Of a stretch of 64,000 bases of DNA, positions 1 through 12,768 are shown in pieces. Origin of the DNA: Arenicola marina (taxonomy: Eukaryota > Annelida > Polychaeta > Arenicolidae); the NCBI GenBank assembly GCA_964019135.1, contig OZ025256.1:20033911-20097910 (forward strand). The letters are read 5' to 3'. The notes below the pieces were generated by a model. That model was not told the DNA's origin and ran no database searches. It saw only the letters and a list, made by a program, of their open reading frames with translations. Within the stretch, counting starts at the first letter, position 1. Every line of letters starts with the position of its first letter. A program made the position numbers and the translations under genes.

Positions 1-660
1 GCTTTTGACAACTGTACCTCTCCAACTACATGCCCGGAGACCACCCGCGTTGCACCATTGCTCGTTGTCCGCCATGTCACACGCCACTCACGTACCCCGT
101 GCCACGCGCCAGTCCAGTTTTATAAGTTGTTTATAACTGTTTCTCACCGCAATAATAAAGCTCTGCTAGCTGAGCCCCGCGGGGTGCTAATAACTCACAT
201 TGGCTTTATTCCCATTCAAGCTTGTCCACGCGGGGTTGCATCGGCGCTAAGCCGTATGGGTAATGGGTCCGAAGTCATGCATAATACAAAGCTACGTCTA
301 AAAGCTGTTTCAGAGTTAAAACGAAATGACTGCCGTAACAATGACTAGGAATAAACGTGGCGCTGCGCTGAAAAAAGCCGTGGGCGTCCGCTGCAGCTTA
401 GAACTGTTCAAAGATGTCGTTCGTTTTTTTTCCTCAAACATTCTCCAAACATATGCCTAACTAGCAGGAGCATATGGTGACCGCCCCCCCCCCCCCCCCT
501 CCCACCTCCCGACCCTCACGTTCTCCCCACAACCATCACCCTACCCGTGCGCTACATTTTGGTCCAATGTACGAGACACAGGCTGACAAAAGTCCTTTCT
601 AATTGGTATGCTGAATTATTCATGGGACCTACACTGGTAGAATTATATTGTGGCGTAACA
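1..660. other. intergenic DNA, no gene seen
   Basis: No exon with credible splice sites or a recognisable protein is visible. The only distinctive item is a run of 16 C at 484-499 followed by C-rich sequence to about 530. The open frame across 58-348 has no ATG start and resembles nothing I know. Confidence 0.6.
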
Positions 661-663
661 TGA

Positions 664-1136
664 GACTTTGATGTTAATGGCCTGTTATTTCCACTCAATT
701 CTTAAACTAAGACGAGCTTCTGTAACAATGGACCATGTTGTTAATGGCCCATTATTTTTACTCGGTGTTTTAATCGGACTGATTAACTGTCCAGTATATG
801 TTTTGCGTGAGCCTGTGTATGTGGCTCCATACATTATCCCATGTTGCAGTGGCCTGGAGCCGCCTCTAAGCCGGTTGAAATGCCCGTTATTTCCGCGTAG
901 TTTTTGAACTAACTCCCCACTGAATATCTGTAACCATGGACTTGGGCTTAATGGTCCATTATTTCCACGCATTTTTTTAATGCAAATTCTCTGTTCAGTA
1001 TATACATAGTGTGCCTGGGGTGTTGCAGCGGCCCGCAGCCGCCTCTAAGCCGGGTTGTACACGGGATATATACATAGTGTGCCTGGGATGTTGCAGCGGC
1101 CTGCAGCCGCCTCTAAGCCGGGTTGTACAAGGGATC
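664..1136. repeat. diverged tandem repeats, including a 68 bp duplication
   Basis: A 68 bp unit occurs twice in direct tandem (1001-1068 and 1069-1136). It contains the block GCAGCCGCCTCTAAGCCGG and the palindrome GCGGCCTGCAGCCGC. A more diverged copy of the same block lies at 842-874. Between them a second motif, roughly TTAATGGCCCATTATTT, recurs near 673, 740, 882 and 949. The region is an old tandem duplication of about 70-140 bp pieces, and its open frames on both strands are by-products of the repeats. Confidence 0.75.
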
Positions 1137-2649
1137 CCTACAGAAAAAGCAAATTTCCCACTGTGCTCGTTATAATAATATAAGGTACCCGGGAACCACT
1201 GGTATTACAGGTATTACAGTGAGGGAACCAAGAACTTAAGAAATAGCTGGGGGTGGGGGAGGGGGCACTATTAATTTAAGGTTTTGCAGAAAGAATAGTG
1301 ACTATGCCACCATTGCCTATTGTTCTCCCTATGCCCCTTTTCCCCTTTGTTTCCGCCAATTTTCCGGCGCTAGGGGGGACAGGGCACGTGCCCACTGTGC
1401 GACTACCCCCTTGACCCGCCACTATATTACTTTAATATAATCTCTGCACCTCGACATATGAAACCCATGTTGTGGCCAGCCCGGGTTGGCACGGGTCTCC
1501 ATGATAGCCCGGTATATATATGTGATGGTATCGGACGGTCTATACACATTGATCGAGTCTGGGAGGCCATGTCAGAGTTTATTGGCTGACATCGGGTCGA
1601 TAACGCAATGGCCGGGGCGGGGGGGTGGGGGGGGAGGGGGAGCAGGGACTTGGGCAGAGGGAGGGGTTGGGGAGTGGGGTATGCAGGGGGAGGGATTGGA
1701 AGTGGGGCGGTGGGGGGGGGGGGGGGGGGTTGGAGGGTGGCAGTGTGTGTATGCTGGGTGTGACTGAGGGTGATGGTTGGGGGCAAAGACCCGGTCCAGG
1801 GTTTGTCACGAGCCATTGAGCATGAGAAATTTCTCTTGTAGGGAAGGGAAGACATCTGGAGCGTTGGTGACGGCTATGTGCACTAAAAGCTGGGACGCGT
1901 CACTGGTTCCTCGTGGAATGGGGTGCGGGAGGTTGCGGGATGGGGGGGGGGTTAAGGGTGTGGGTGGGGGTGGGGGGGGGGATCTCGCCCCGGGGGTTGT
2001 TTCCATTGTACTCCGGTACACGTCCCGGTACGTTATTGAGGACAACAGGATGGGGTGACCTGACCGGAAACAAACTGGGAGAGGTTGGAGATGGGAGTTG
2101 AGGTAGGGGGGTGTAAGCTAGGTGCGAGGTCAGGTTTTCGGGGAGGGCGGAGGCAATAGTGGGTGTCAGGCTGGGGGATGGAGGATGGGGGTGGGGTATC
2201 TGACTGGGATGGGGATAGTGGAGACGTGAGGTGGGGTGGGGAGGATCGAGGAAAACGGGAGGGGTTCCTGTTTTTATGTCCAGTGGGGCTCTCTTTTATG
2301 GTTGCGTGTGAGGCAGGGATGTTCAGGAGTGAGGGGGCCGGGAGGGGGGGGGGGGTAGGGGTAGAGGTGGGGCGTAAGCGGAAGGGGTGTAGGGCAGGGG
2401 CGGGGGTGAGCGGAAGGGCTATCCCATTTTATATCCGTCGGCGGGGGGAGTCCATGTGGTATCCCGAACCGAAGGGATTATTCGCGTAGGCGGCGGTCTC
2501 AAAGGCATTGGGAACCAATCCCGAAGGATTTGGGGAGTAATAGCGAAGGTGCTTAGGATCTGCCCTCATGATATCATTCCGTACCACCGGGAACATTCAT
2601 CCGGGGATAATGTCAGTGGCGGTGGGGTCTAGGGCGAGGAGACGAGGCC
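1137..2649. other. G-rich gene-free block
   Basis: From about 1600 to 2430 the plus strand is dominated by runs of 4-12 G separated by short spacers, for example 1712-1728 and 1960-1980. Many windows meet the simple pattern of four G-tracts with short loops. Open frames on both strands here are glycine-rich or proline-rich shadows of this composition. No splice-bounded exon was seen. Confidence 0.6.
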
Positions 2650-3035
2650 GGGTGGAGGGCGGGGACGTCACCTATCGACAGCTTGAGGGGAGGGGGGGGG
2701 GACGTCACCTTTATACAGACTGGGGTGGGGGCGTCGCCTTTCGACAGTTTGGGGCGCGGGGGGCGTCGCCTTCCGACATATGGGTAGGGGGGGGCGTGAC
2801 CTTTATACAGCTTGGGGGGGAGACGAGAGTGGGGGCATCACCTGTATACAACTTAGAGGGGGGGCATCACCTTTCGACAGCTTGGGAGGCGGGGGGAGTC
2901 ACCTTAATACTGATTGGGGTGGGGGCGTCACCTTTCGACAGCTTGGGGGGGGGCGTCACTTTTATACAGCTTATGGAAAGGCGTCACCTTTCGACAGCTT
3001 GGGAGGGGGAGGGGGCGTCACCTTTCGATCGTTAT
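2650..3035. repeat. minisatellite of about 30 bp, G-rich, with two alternating cores
   Basis: About 13 imperfect units, each a G-rich stretch followed by GTCACCTTTCGACAGCTTGG or by a variant in which TCGACAG is replaced by TATACAG or TAATACTG. Unit length varies mainly through the G run. The long open frame through it (peptides such as ASPFDSLGGG) is repeat-driven. Confidence 0.85.
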
Positions 3036-3792
3036 GGTAACCGCGTAGCCGAAGGTCGAGATTTTCTCTGTGAGATGTCACAAGTTCAGGAAAACCGTCA
3101 GTTGTTTTTCAGTTGGTGGCTTTGAGAAAGACAATGTTAACACTGTTAGGCCATACATAATGTCGGTGGTGCGTCAAGGTTCTGGGAGTTCCCATGAGCC
3201 ATGTAAATACAAACATTTGTTCAGTTGAGTTCAAGTATTCATTCACTATTGGCATTTACTGCACTAATTTCCCATTCAATGGCGGATATCGTGCAATGAG
3301 GACCAAAAATATGCAATTCGGCGAAACCAGGGCCCGTAAGTTCGAACGGCGGGGGTCAAATATTTCGCCTCGCTCCATGCTCCATGAAGTATTTTGCCCT
3401 GGCCGTTTCGAACTGACGGGCCCAGGTCCTAGCAGCCTAGCAGGTTGCATCAGGTAACCTTGACTGCCATGAGAGGCTGCGAGGACGCTGAGGGGTGCAA
3501 TCGACTCTTGGTAGAATCCTGACGCTTGAGAGCAAACCTGGGGCGGCTTTGTTCCTTCGGCGTGTGATGGGATCCAATGACGGATCGATAAAGCCAATTG
3601 GACGGTCCTCGGCGACGTGCCGACAGCGAGTCGTTAAAGACGTTCTCTATCAGCCCCCAGTGAGGGGTGAGGAGTGCGGGGTGAGGGGTGAGGGGTGCGG
3701 GGTGAGGGGTGAGCGACCGCTCCTGGTGGAAGGCCTGGTGGCCGAGCAGGCACTGTGCTCGAGGGGATTCGCTCCGTGTTCACGTCGGCTGG
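3036..3792. other. gene-free DNA with a short GTGAGGGG repeat
   Basis: Mostly unique sequence with no credible exon. A short tandem repeat of GTGAGGGGTGAGGAGTGCGG-type units occupies 3659-3713. Confidence 0.6.
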
Positions 3793-4254
3793 TGGCGGAT
3801 GATGGTGGATGATCGTGAGTGATGGTTATGTTGGCGGATGGTCATGGTGAATGATGGTGGATAATGGTGGATGATGGTGGATGATGGTGGATAATGGTGG
3901 ATGATGGTGGATGATGGTGGATGATGGTGGATGATGGTGATGATGGTGGATGATGGTGGATGATGGTGGATGATGGTGGATGATGGTGGATGATGGTGGA
4001 TAATGGTGGATGATGGTGGATGATGGTGGATGATGGTGGATGATGGTGGATGATGGTGGATGATGGTGGATGATGGTGGATGATGGTGGATGATGGTGGA
4101 TGATGGTGGATGATGGTGGCTAATGGTGGATGATGGTGGATGATGGTGGATGATGGTGGATGATGGTGGATGATGGTGGATGATGGTGGATGATGGTGGA
4201 TAATGGTGGATGATGGTGGATGATGGTGGATGATGGTGGATGATGGTGATGATG
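3793..4254. repeat. 10 bp minisatellite (TGATGGTGGA)n
   Basis: About 45 near-perfect copies of TGATGGTGGA. Interruptions include GATAATGG variants at intervals, one TGGCTAATGG unit near 4120, and units shortened by one or more bases near 3938 and 4243. Because 10 bp is not a multiple of 3, one frame of the minus strand reads a 10-residue Ser/Thr/Ile/His/Pro repeat. That 160-residue open frame is a by-product, not a gene. Confidence 0.95.
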
Positions 4255-5146
4255 GTTACCATGATATTATAGAAGAATGGGGGATTTTGTTTCTTGGAGA
4301 GATACCGGGGTTGGAACGTAGAGCTGAGGCAACAATGCCAACGCCAGCCCCTGCCCCTCCCTCTCCCCCTACCCCTCCCTCTACCCTTACCCTCCTTCTC
4401 CCCTGCCCTCCCTCTACTCTACCCCTCCCTCTCTCTCTTCTCCTCACTCACCCCTTGCTAGTCCCTCTGCCCCTGCCCCACCCTCTCTCCCTACCCCTCC
4501 TTCTAACCTTACACTCACTCTCCCTGCCCTCCCTCTACCATACCCCTCCCCCTCTCCTAGCTCCCTCGCTCTCCATCACCCCTTGCCCCCCCCCCTTTCC
4601 CCATGCTCCCCCCCTGTACCCCTGTCCCTCCCTGTCCCCCTGCCCATCCCTCTTCCTCTACCCCTGCCCCCCCCCCCCTAGAGTCCACGGATGGCGGATT
4701 AGCTCTCCTCGTGGACGGGGGTGGTGGTGCGGAGGTGGGGAAGTGGGGAGGTGGAGAGGTGCGTTGGCGGATAGGAGTACAAGGACGATAGAGGATATCT
4801 TCGAGGATAATCTGATAGGTCTCTAGTACTCTAATTGGCCATCGCCGTTACGACATCGTGCAAGTGACACTTACCTACTTGCGTCCATGTCTATGCCACG
4901 AGGTGACCTGTGAATTAGATTTAGGCAGCTTATCTGATTACTCGTCGCGAATGCGTCAGCAGATTTTGAATTCGAACCTGACGCTTCTCCGGTCACTGTG
5001 AAATGTAATAGTGTTTTGCTGGGCTTTGTTACACCATGTTAGTCCTCTAACGGCTGCGTAGGCGGCCAACGGGTCAGCTTGGGTCTTCAAGGGTTTGTCG
5101 CTTCTTATGTTTGGTCAGTGCTTGTGTTACTAACACTAGTGAGCAA
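4255..5146. other. pyrimidine-rich block, then unique DNA up to the array edge
   Basis: Positions 4340-4680 are almost pure pyrimidine on the plus strand (repeats of CCCTCCCTCTACCCCT type). The 198-residue proline/leucine open frame there is compositional. From about 4690 to 5146 the sequence is unique with no visible exon. It ends abruptly where the tandem array begins. Confidence 0.6.
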
Positions 5147-8100
5147 TATTTGTCTGTTATATCATGATAATATTATTGGTAAATGGTTGATATATATATA
5201 TCTAATAGTAGGTATATAATATTATTTGTAACATAGTCACTGTATTGTCGAGGGCCTTGTGGATCGCGCCTGGCCGATCTTATTGCGGTACGTGAAGAGG
5301 AGAGAGAGAGAGATATATACAGATATATCGAGCGAAATAGGGAGATACAACGTTAGAGATACAGCCAGGAAAGAGAGAGAGAGAGAGAGAGAGATCAGAC
5401 GTATTGGTACGCCACGTGACCATGTCCAGCGTCCACCAGTACACACGGCGCCAGTCAAGCGCGCGGTAACCGGTGGCCGCCTGAAACCAAGCTCACTTCC
5501 GGTTCAATCCGAGCGACGTTGGGGAATTTCCGTTTTTAGTCTTGACGTGGGGGAGAGGGGGACGGGGGGGGGGGGGTGGGAGGGCAGCGGGGTCCGCTAG
5601 GAGTGTGATTACAGTGGCTCTAATTGAATGTCACACACGACAACAGGATCGCCCCAACAGCTTTTAGGCGCCGCGTGTTTTTCAGGGGAATAGTTCTTGG
5701 TATTGTGCTCCCGCTGTGTTGACAGCTGATGGGCGTCTGTCTCTCTCGCTTTAATCAGGGAGACAAAAGTCCCGCAGAAAGCATTGCCGGCCGAGCGACT
5801 GACTGGATAACTTGATTTTACCCCCAACATAATAGGAATGTGATGGAAGGGTGATGCGGCGTAATTGATCTGTGTGATCATGCCAGACAATACTGAGGAA
5901 TTAAACTGAGTGGCGGAGTGCTATCTAACGCTACTGATTGGATAAGTATATTTTATTGAATCTCATTGCTGAGAGTTTAAGGAATCAGTTCCAATGTTAA
6001 GAGCTAAGAGCTAAGAGTCCCTTTTTATTGCCCATATGTAGTCTATTTATACCTGACGGATTTGGCCAGAGACGCAATAGCATTGCAACATTGTCCAGCA
6101 GAGAGAAGCACAAACTCACCCATACCATTTGTTTTGCCGTCGGCGGCATCAATGACCACACAAGCGATGACCAGTGGGGACAAAGCGATCGAGTAAAAAA
6201 TGTTATCTTGGTCGATAAATGCGGTCCACCTCGTCACAAGATGTCGGGATAATCTACGGCTATGGTTTCAATCAAGAAATATTTTTCATTGCTGGTTGTC
6301 AAATATGGCGCTTTGAAACCGATCCTTTGCAGTCACAAAGCTAAACCAATAGTGGATGGGGATGAAGAGGGATACCAAGGGACAACAAGACCCCCTTCCT
6401 TGGAACATTGGGGACTCCGAGCGTTGTGCTGTGCCTGCAATAAGAACATTTTGATAACAAATACATAAATCAGACAAATAAAGATATCTGCATATTTTCT
6501 TTGGCTACGACTAAGTTTTCTGCAGAATAAAGCGATTGGACATTGCTTCCGGTTAGTCCAAGGAATATGGTTTGTCTAAACATTAATCTATTTGCTTATT
6601 TTAGTGTTTCCAAATGTGCAAGATATAAGCCAATATGCTAATATGCATTAAAAATACGCACCACTGCCCTCCATAACCGCCAGACTGTCACATTTCCCAG
6701 GCTTCAAAAACTGGCATAAAAAGTTAACTGGCATCGCAGTTCAGAATAACAGTATGGCTTTAGCTCAGATTTAAACGACGAGTTAACCCATGCTGCCCGC
6801 CCCTCTAGCCGCAAATCTTTGCGATCTCCGCCCACAGATATGCCCAATGCTCTCTGGGCTCTCATGTCCCATGCCCCCACGGGCCAAGTGAAGACTCTTC
6901 GACCAATGGGCTTTGACACCGCAAGCTTATTACTGACACGGATGATCAAACGCCGCTCTGTAATCTACTTACATCCTTCGTTCTGTTGCTGAAGCTGAGT
7001 TTTTCGGGCTCCTTTGGCTTCGTCGGTGGATCTCCATTTCTGAAGGAGGCGGCCAGTGGGGAAACAAAATTACGTCACTCGCCGTAGAGATCACATGCGG
7101 CTCATCATTTCCGGTTGACGCGTGCGACTTCCGGTGACAGACGCCGCCGAGAGTATCGAAGTGGAAGCCGGAGCATGATAACTACTCTAGTGAAGCCGGA
7201 GGATAATTCCTACTTTAGTACCCCCGCGCTGTCTCGTCGCCACACTCAAGTTATCAACAGAAGATGCATTTGGCTCCTGACTTTAGTGTCGCGGGCTCGT
7301 TTTACTGCCGGCCGCCCGTCCGAGAAGAGGAAAAAAAATGGCCGTCCATACAAATTAACGCGCATGTAGCATAGGATATGTCCCACCGCGCGCCACCGCG
7401 ACATGAGGGTTCTCTCTATAGATCTATATCTCCTTCTCTCTCGATCTATTTCCGTCTTTCCCTCTCTCTCTCTCTCGCGGTCTCTCTATTCTTGTCTCTC
7501 TCTAACTGCCTCACTCCGGCTGCCTGTTTTTATTTGCAGGCACACATATATGGATGAGGATGTGTGTGGGCCGGGGGCGTGGCGGGAGCCCTGACGGGCT
7601 TGGGAGGGGGCGTGGGGGAGATTATCGGGGTGACATTTATTCATGACAGTAAATATCAGAACAAAACGTTGTCATAACAACCAGGATGTCTCTGGGGCGC
7701 CGTGTGCTTTATATCTGCTTTCCTATGTTTTCCATCTTACCTTTAGTTTTCCTCCATAGTAGATCAGAATAAATATGCAATATGAAAAACCTCACAGAAT
7801 TGCGTGCATTTATCTCGCGAAAACCCTTGACACACATGAAATATAGTACGCAGAGTGGATATTTCTCACGGTGTGTTCAGGCCTGAAGAGCAAGAAAATC
7901 GTTTCACGGGCCAGACAGAAACATACCAGCCAATCAGAAAACAGCATTTCGTTTTTCGCCGTCTCGGTTGGGAGGAGTTATCGTCCCCAAAAGCCAATCA
8001 AATCGAATGTTGCAACGAGCATTTTAGTGCCATGTGCGTTTTTAGCGTTACGCATGATCCTGTTAATAGGCGATTTATTTTGATTGAATGCCGGAGAACA

Positions 8101-8984
8101 AGTAGGGGATCGTGGGAGTTAGGACTCGAAACGGGAATTGCAATTATACCATAATATCGCACAATTTAGAGACGGAGATAATGTTTAATCTATTTTATTA
8201 CACATGCAGAAATAGACAATGATAATTCGTTCGATTATGTAATTGTTGGATCTTAACCTGGAATTTGGTGAGTGACGCTATTGCCAGTGAGCAATCGATC
8301 TTAACTAGAGTCTGCCAACCATGGGATTCGATTTTTGTGTTGTTTGACATAATCGTGGCACGCCGGAATGACGTTTTATCCGTGATGTGAAAGCGTTCCG
8401 TATGCTATCAAGATAATTGTAGTACGTCGATAATGTGCATATATGCGACAGAAACTAGCGCAATAAACCATTGAATAACGGACATTCGCTTTGCACGTCT
8501 ATATGATAGGAATCCGAGAAGGGGAAACTATTGAAGAAAAAGCCTCACGAAGCTCTGGCGTCTTGCTTCATCACCTAGAGAAGAACAACAACACGGCCAA
8601 CTTGTATTCATGTGTCATTTGCTTTCTGCCATGGTATTGCAATCCCATTATTTGTCGCATGATCTGAGCGTTGTGCTGTTGCCGCAATAAGAACATTTTG
8701 ATAACAAATACATAAATCAGACCAATCAAGATATCTGAATACTTTCTCTGGATACGACTCTTTCTCTACGTCTTTTCTGCAGAATAAAGCGATTGGACAT
8801 TGCTTCCGGTTAGGCCAAGGCAGACAGTTTGTCTATGAAGTAATCTACTTGTTTATTTTAGAATGTCCAAATATGCAAGATATACGCAAATAATAACAAT
8901 ATCATTTAACATTTGCAAAACATTTATTTATTAATTCAAGAGTTGTACAATACACCGTTAGTTTCGCTAATTTATATCTTTCTA
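5147..8984. repeat. array unit A1 (3.84 kb, long class)
   Basis: First unit; its left edge is the junction with unique DNA. The A-specific segment (about 5147-6420) holds a GA microsatellite (5370-5395), a 13-base G run near 5564-5576, and sequence absent from B units. The remainder is homologous to a B unit but diverged at its left part. In A units the minus-strand exon candidate has TGA where B units have a TGG codon, so that frame is closed. Confidence 0.92.
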
Positions 8985-10809
8985 TATTTAATTGAACCTA
9001 GCGCAAGGAATACACACACGCATCATGGCCACTGTCTGGTTAATATTTCCCTAATGCCGAAGGACAGCATACTCAATGCTAATATGCTTTAAGAATACGC
9101 AACGATGCCCTCCATAACCGCCAGACAGTCACATTTCCCAGCCTCCAAAAACTGGCATAAACAGTCAACTAGCCCCGCAGTTCAGAATAACAGTGTGGTT
9201 TTAGCTCAGATTCAAACGACGAGTTAACCCATGCTGCCCGCCCCTCTAGCCGCAAATCTTTGCGATCTCCGTCCACAGATATGCCCAGTTCTCTCGGGGC
9301 TCTCATGTCCCATGCCCCCACGGGCCACGTGAAGACTCTCCGACCAATGGGCTTTGACACCGAAAGCTTATTACTGACAAGGATGATCAAACGCCGCCTT
9401 GTAATCTACTTACATCCTTCGTTCTGTTGCTGAAGCTGAGTTTTTCGATCTCTTTTGGCTTCGCCGATGGATCTCCATTTCCAAAGGAGGCGGCCAGTGT
9501 GGAAACAAAAAACTTCGCTCGCCGTAGGGACCACACGCGGCTCATCATTTCCTGTTGGTACGGGCGACTTCCGGTGACAGACGCCGCCAAGAATCTCGTC
9601 GAAGTGGAAGCCGGAGCATGATTCCTTCTCTAGTAAAGCCGGTGCAAAATTTCTGCTCTAGTGAAGCCGTAGGAAGGTTCCTACTTTAGTGCCCCCACGT
9701 TGTTGCGTCTCCACACATAAGTTATCAACAAAAGATGCATTTGGCTCCTGACTGTAGTGTCGCGGGCTCGTTTTACTGCGGGCCGCCCGTCCGAGAAGAG
9801 GACAAACAATGGCCGTCCATACAAATTGACGCGCCCTGCATGTAGTATACGATATGTCCCAGCGCGCCACCGCGAGATGAGGGTTCTCTCTATAGATCTA
9901 TATCTCCTTCTCTCCATCTCTTTCCGTCTTTCCCTCTCTCGCTCGGTCTCTATCCCTATTTCTCTCTATTCTTGTCTCTCTCTAATTGCCTCACTCCGGC
10001 TGCCTGTTTTTATTTGCAGGCACACATATATGGATGAGGATGTGTGTGGGCCGGGGGCGTGGCGGGAGCCCTGACGGGCTTGGGAGCGGGCGCGGGGGAG
10101 ATTATCGGGGTGACATTTATTCATGACAGTAAGTCAGAACAAAACGTTGTCATAACAACCAGAATGTTTTTGCAGCGACGTGTGCTTTATATCTGCTTTC
10201 CTATGTTTTCCATCTTACTTTTAGTTTTCCTCCATGGTAGATCAGAATAAATATGCAATATGAAAAACCTCACAGAATTGCGTGCATTTATCTCGAGAAA
10301 ACCCTTGACACACATGAAATATAGTACGCAGAGTGGGTATTTCTCACGGTGAGTTCAGGCCTGAAGAGCAAGAAAATCGTTTCACGGACCAGACAGAAAC
10401 ATACCAGCCAATCAGAAAACAGCATTTCGTTTTTCGCCGTCTCGGTTGGGAGGATTTATCGTCCACAAAAGCCAGTCAAATCGAATGTTGCAACGAGCGT
10501 TTTAGTGCCATGTGCGTTTTTAGCGTTACGCATGATCCTGTTAATAAGGGATTTATTTTGATTGAATGCCGGAGAACAAGGAGGGGATCGTGGGAGTTAG
10601 GACTCGAAACGGGAATTGCAATTATACCATAATATCGCACAATTTAGAGACGGAGATAATGTTTAATCTATTTTATTACACATGCAGAAATAGACAATGA
10701 TAATTCGTTCGATTATGTAATTGTTGGATCTTAACCTGGAATTTGGTGAGTGACGCTATTGCCAGTGAGCAATCGATCTTAACTAGAGTCTGCCAACCAT
10801 GGGATTCGA
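8985..10809. repeat. array unit B1, 3' part deleted
   Basis: Standard B class up to about 10809, where it stops at GGGATTCGA and continues directly into the middle of the next unit (AACTTCGCTCG). About 1.19 kb, comprising the end of this unit and the start of the next, is missing. Private variants (for example CACACATAAG near 9713 and CCCAGCGCGCC near 9856) are shared with b2 and B8. Confidence 0.9.
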
Positions 10810-12768
10810 AACTTCGCTCGCCGTAGGGACCACACGCGGCTCATCATTTCCTGTTGGTACGGGCGACTTCCGGTGACAGACGCCGCCAAGAATCTCGTCG
10901 AAGTGGAAGCCGGAGCATGATTCCTTCTCTAGTAAAGCCGGTGCAAAATTTCTGCTCTAGTGAAGCCGTAGGAAGGTTCCTACTTTAGTGCCCCCACGTT
11001 GTTGCGTCTCCACACATAAGTTATCAACAAAAGATGCATTTGGCTCCTGACTGTAGTGTCGCGGGCTCGTTTTACTGCGGGCCGCCCGTCCGAGAAGAGG
11101 ACAAACAATGGCCGTCCATACAAATTGACGCGCCCTGCATGTAGTATACGATATGTCCCAGCGCGCCACCGCGAGATGAGGGTTCTCTCTATAGATCTAT
11201 ATCTCCTTCTCTCCATCTCTTTCCGTCTTTCCCTCTCTCGCTCGGTCTCTATCCCTATTTCTCTCTATTCTTGTCTCTCTCTAATTGCCTCACTCCGGCT
11301 GCCTGTTTTTATTTGCAGGCACACATATATGGATGAGGATGTGTGTGGGCCGGGGGCGTGGCGGGAGCCCTGACGGGCTTGGGAGCGGGCGCGGGGGAGA
11401 TTATCGGGGTGACATTTATTCATGACAGTAAGTCAGAACAAAACGTTGTCATAACAACCAGAATGTCTTTGCAGCGACGTGTGCTTTATATCTGCTTTCC
11501 TATGTTTTCCATCTTACTTTTAGTTTTCCTCCATGGTAGATCAGAATAAATATGCAATATGAAAAACCTCACAGAATTGCGTGCATTTATCTCGAGAAAA
11601 CCCTTGACACACATGAAATATAGTACGCAGAGTGGGTATTTCTCACGGTGTGCTCAGGCCTGAAGAGCAAGAAAATCGTTTCACGGACCAGACAGAAACA
11701 TACCAGCCAATCAGAAAACAGCATTTCGTTTTTCGCCGTCTCGGTTGGGAGGATTTATCGTCCACAAAAGCCAATCAAATCGAATGTTGCAACGAGCGTT
11801 TTAGTGCCATGTGCGTTTTTAGCGTTACGCATGATCCTGTTAATAAGCGATTTATTTTGATTGAATGCCGGAGAACAAGGAGGGGATCGTGGGAGTTAGG
11901 ACTCGAAACTTGAATTGCAATTATACCATAATATCGCACAATTTAGAGACGGAGATAATGTTTAATCTATTTTATTACACATGCAGAAATAGACAATGAT
12001 AATTCGTTCGATTATGTAATTGTTGGATCTTAACCTGGAATTTGGTGAGTGACGCTATTGCCAGTGAGCAATCGATCTTAACTAGAGTCTGCCAACCATG
12101 GGATTCGATTTTTGTGTTGTTTGACATACTCGTGGCACGCCCGAATGACGTTTTATCCATGATGTGAAAGCGTTCCGTATGCTATCAAGATAATTGTAGT
12201 ACGTCGATAATGTGCAGATATGCGACATGCATTCTAAACTAGCGCAATAAACCATTGAATAACGGACATTCGCTTTGCACGTCTATATGATAGGAATGCA
12301 AGAAGAGGAAACTATTGAAGAAAAAGCCTCACGAAGCTCTGGCGTCTTGCTTCATCACCTAGAGAAGAACAACAACACGGCCAACTTGTATTGATGTGTC
12401 ATTTGCTTTCTGCCATGGTATTGCAATCCTATTATTTGCCACATGCTCTGAGCGTTGTGCTGTTGCCGCAATAAGAACATTTTGATAACAAATACATAAA
12501 TCAGACCAATCAAGATATCTGAATACTTTCTCTGGATACGACTCTTTCTCTACGTCTTTTCTGCAGAATAAAGCGATTGGACATTGCTTCCGGTTAGGCC
12601 AAGGCAGACAGTTTGTCTATGAAGTAATCTACTTGTTTATTTTAGAATGTCCAAATATGCAAGATATACGCAAATAATAACAATATCATTTAACATTTGC
12701 AAAACATTTATTTATTAATTCAAGAGTTGTACAATACACCGTTAGTTTCGCTAATTTATATCTTTCTA
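10810..12768. repeat. array unit b2, 5'-truncated copy of B1
   Basis: Begins in mid-unit at the deletion junction and then runs to a normal unit end. The 318 bp at 11056-11373 encodes exactly the same reading as 9757-10074, so B1 and b2 are very recent duplicates. Spacing of landmarks between B1 and b2 is 1299 bp instead of about 2490. Confidence 0.9.

Noticed and set aside
3780..4262. 160-codon minus-strand frame rich in Ser, Thr, Ile, His and Pro
   Set aside because: It is the 10 bp minisatellite read through; periodicity of exactly 10 residues, no start context and no flanking exon signals.
4230..4826. 198-codon proline/leucine frame
   Set aside because: Produced by a pyrimidine-rich tract; composition alone keeps it open.
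7855..8154. 99-codon frame repeated in most array units (ISHGVFRPEEQENRF)
   Set aside because: No ATG start, overlaps CCAAT boxes, another frame over the same bases is equally conserved, and differences between units are not biased to silent positions.
9169..9390. 73-codon minus-strand frame repeated in the array
   Set aside because: Starts at TTG, overlaps the end of the upstream frame, and lacks a recognisable domain; conservation reflects recent duplication.
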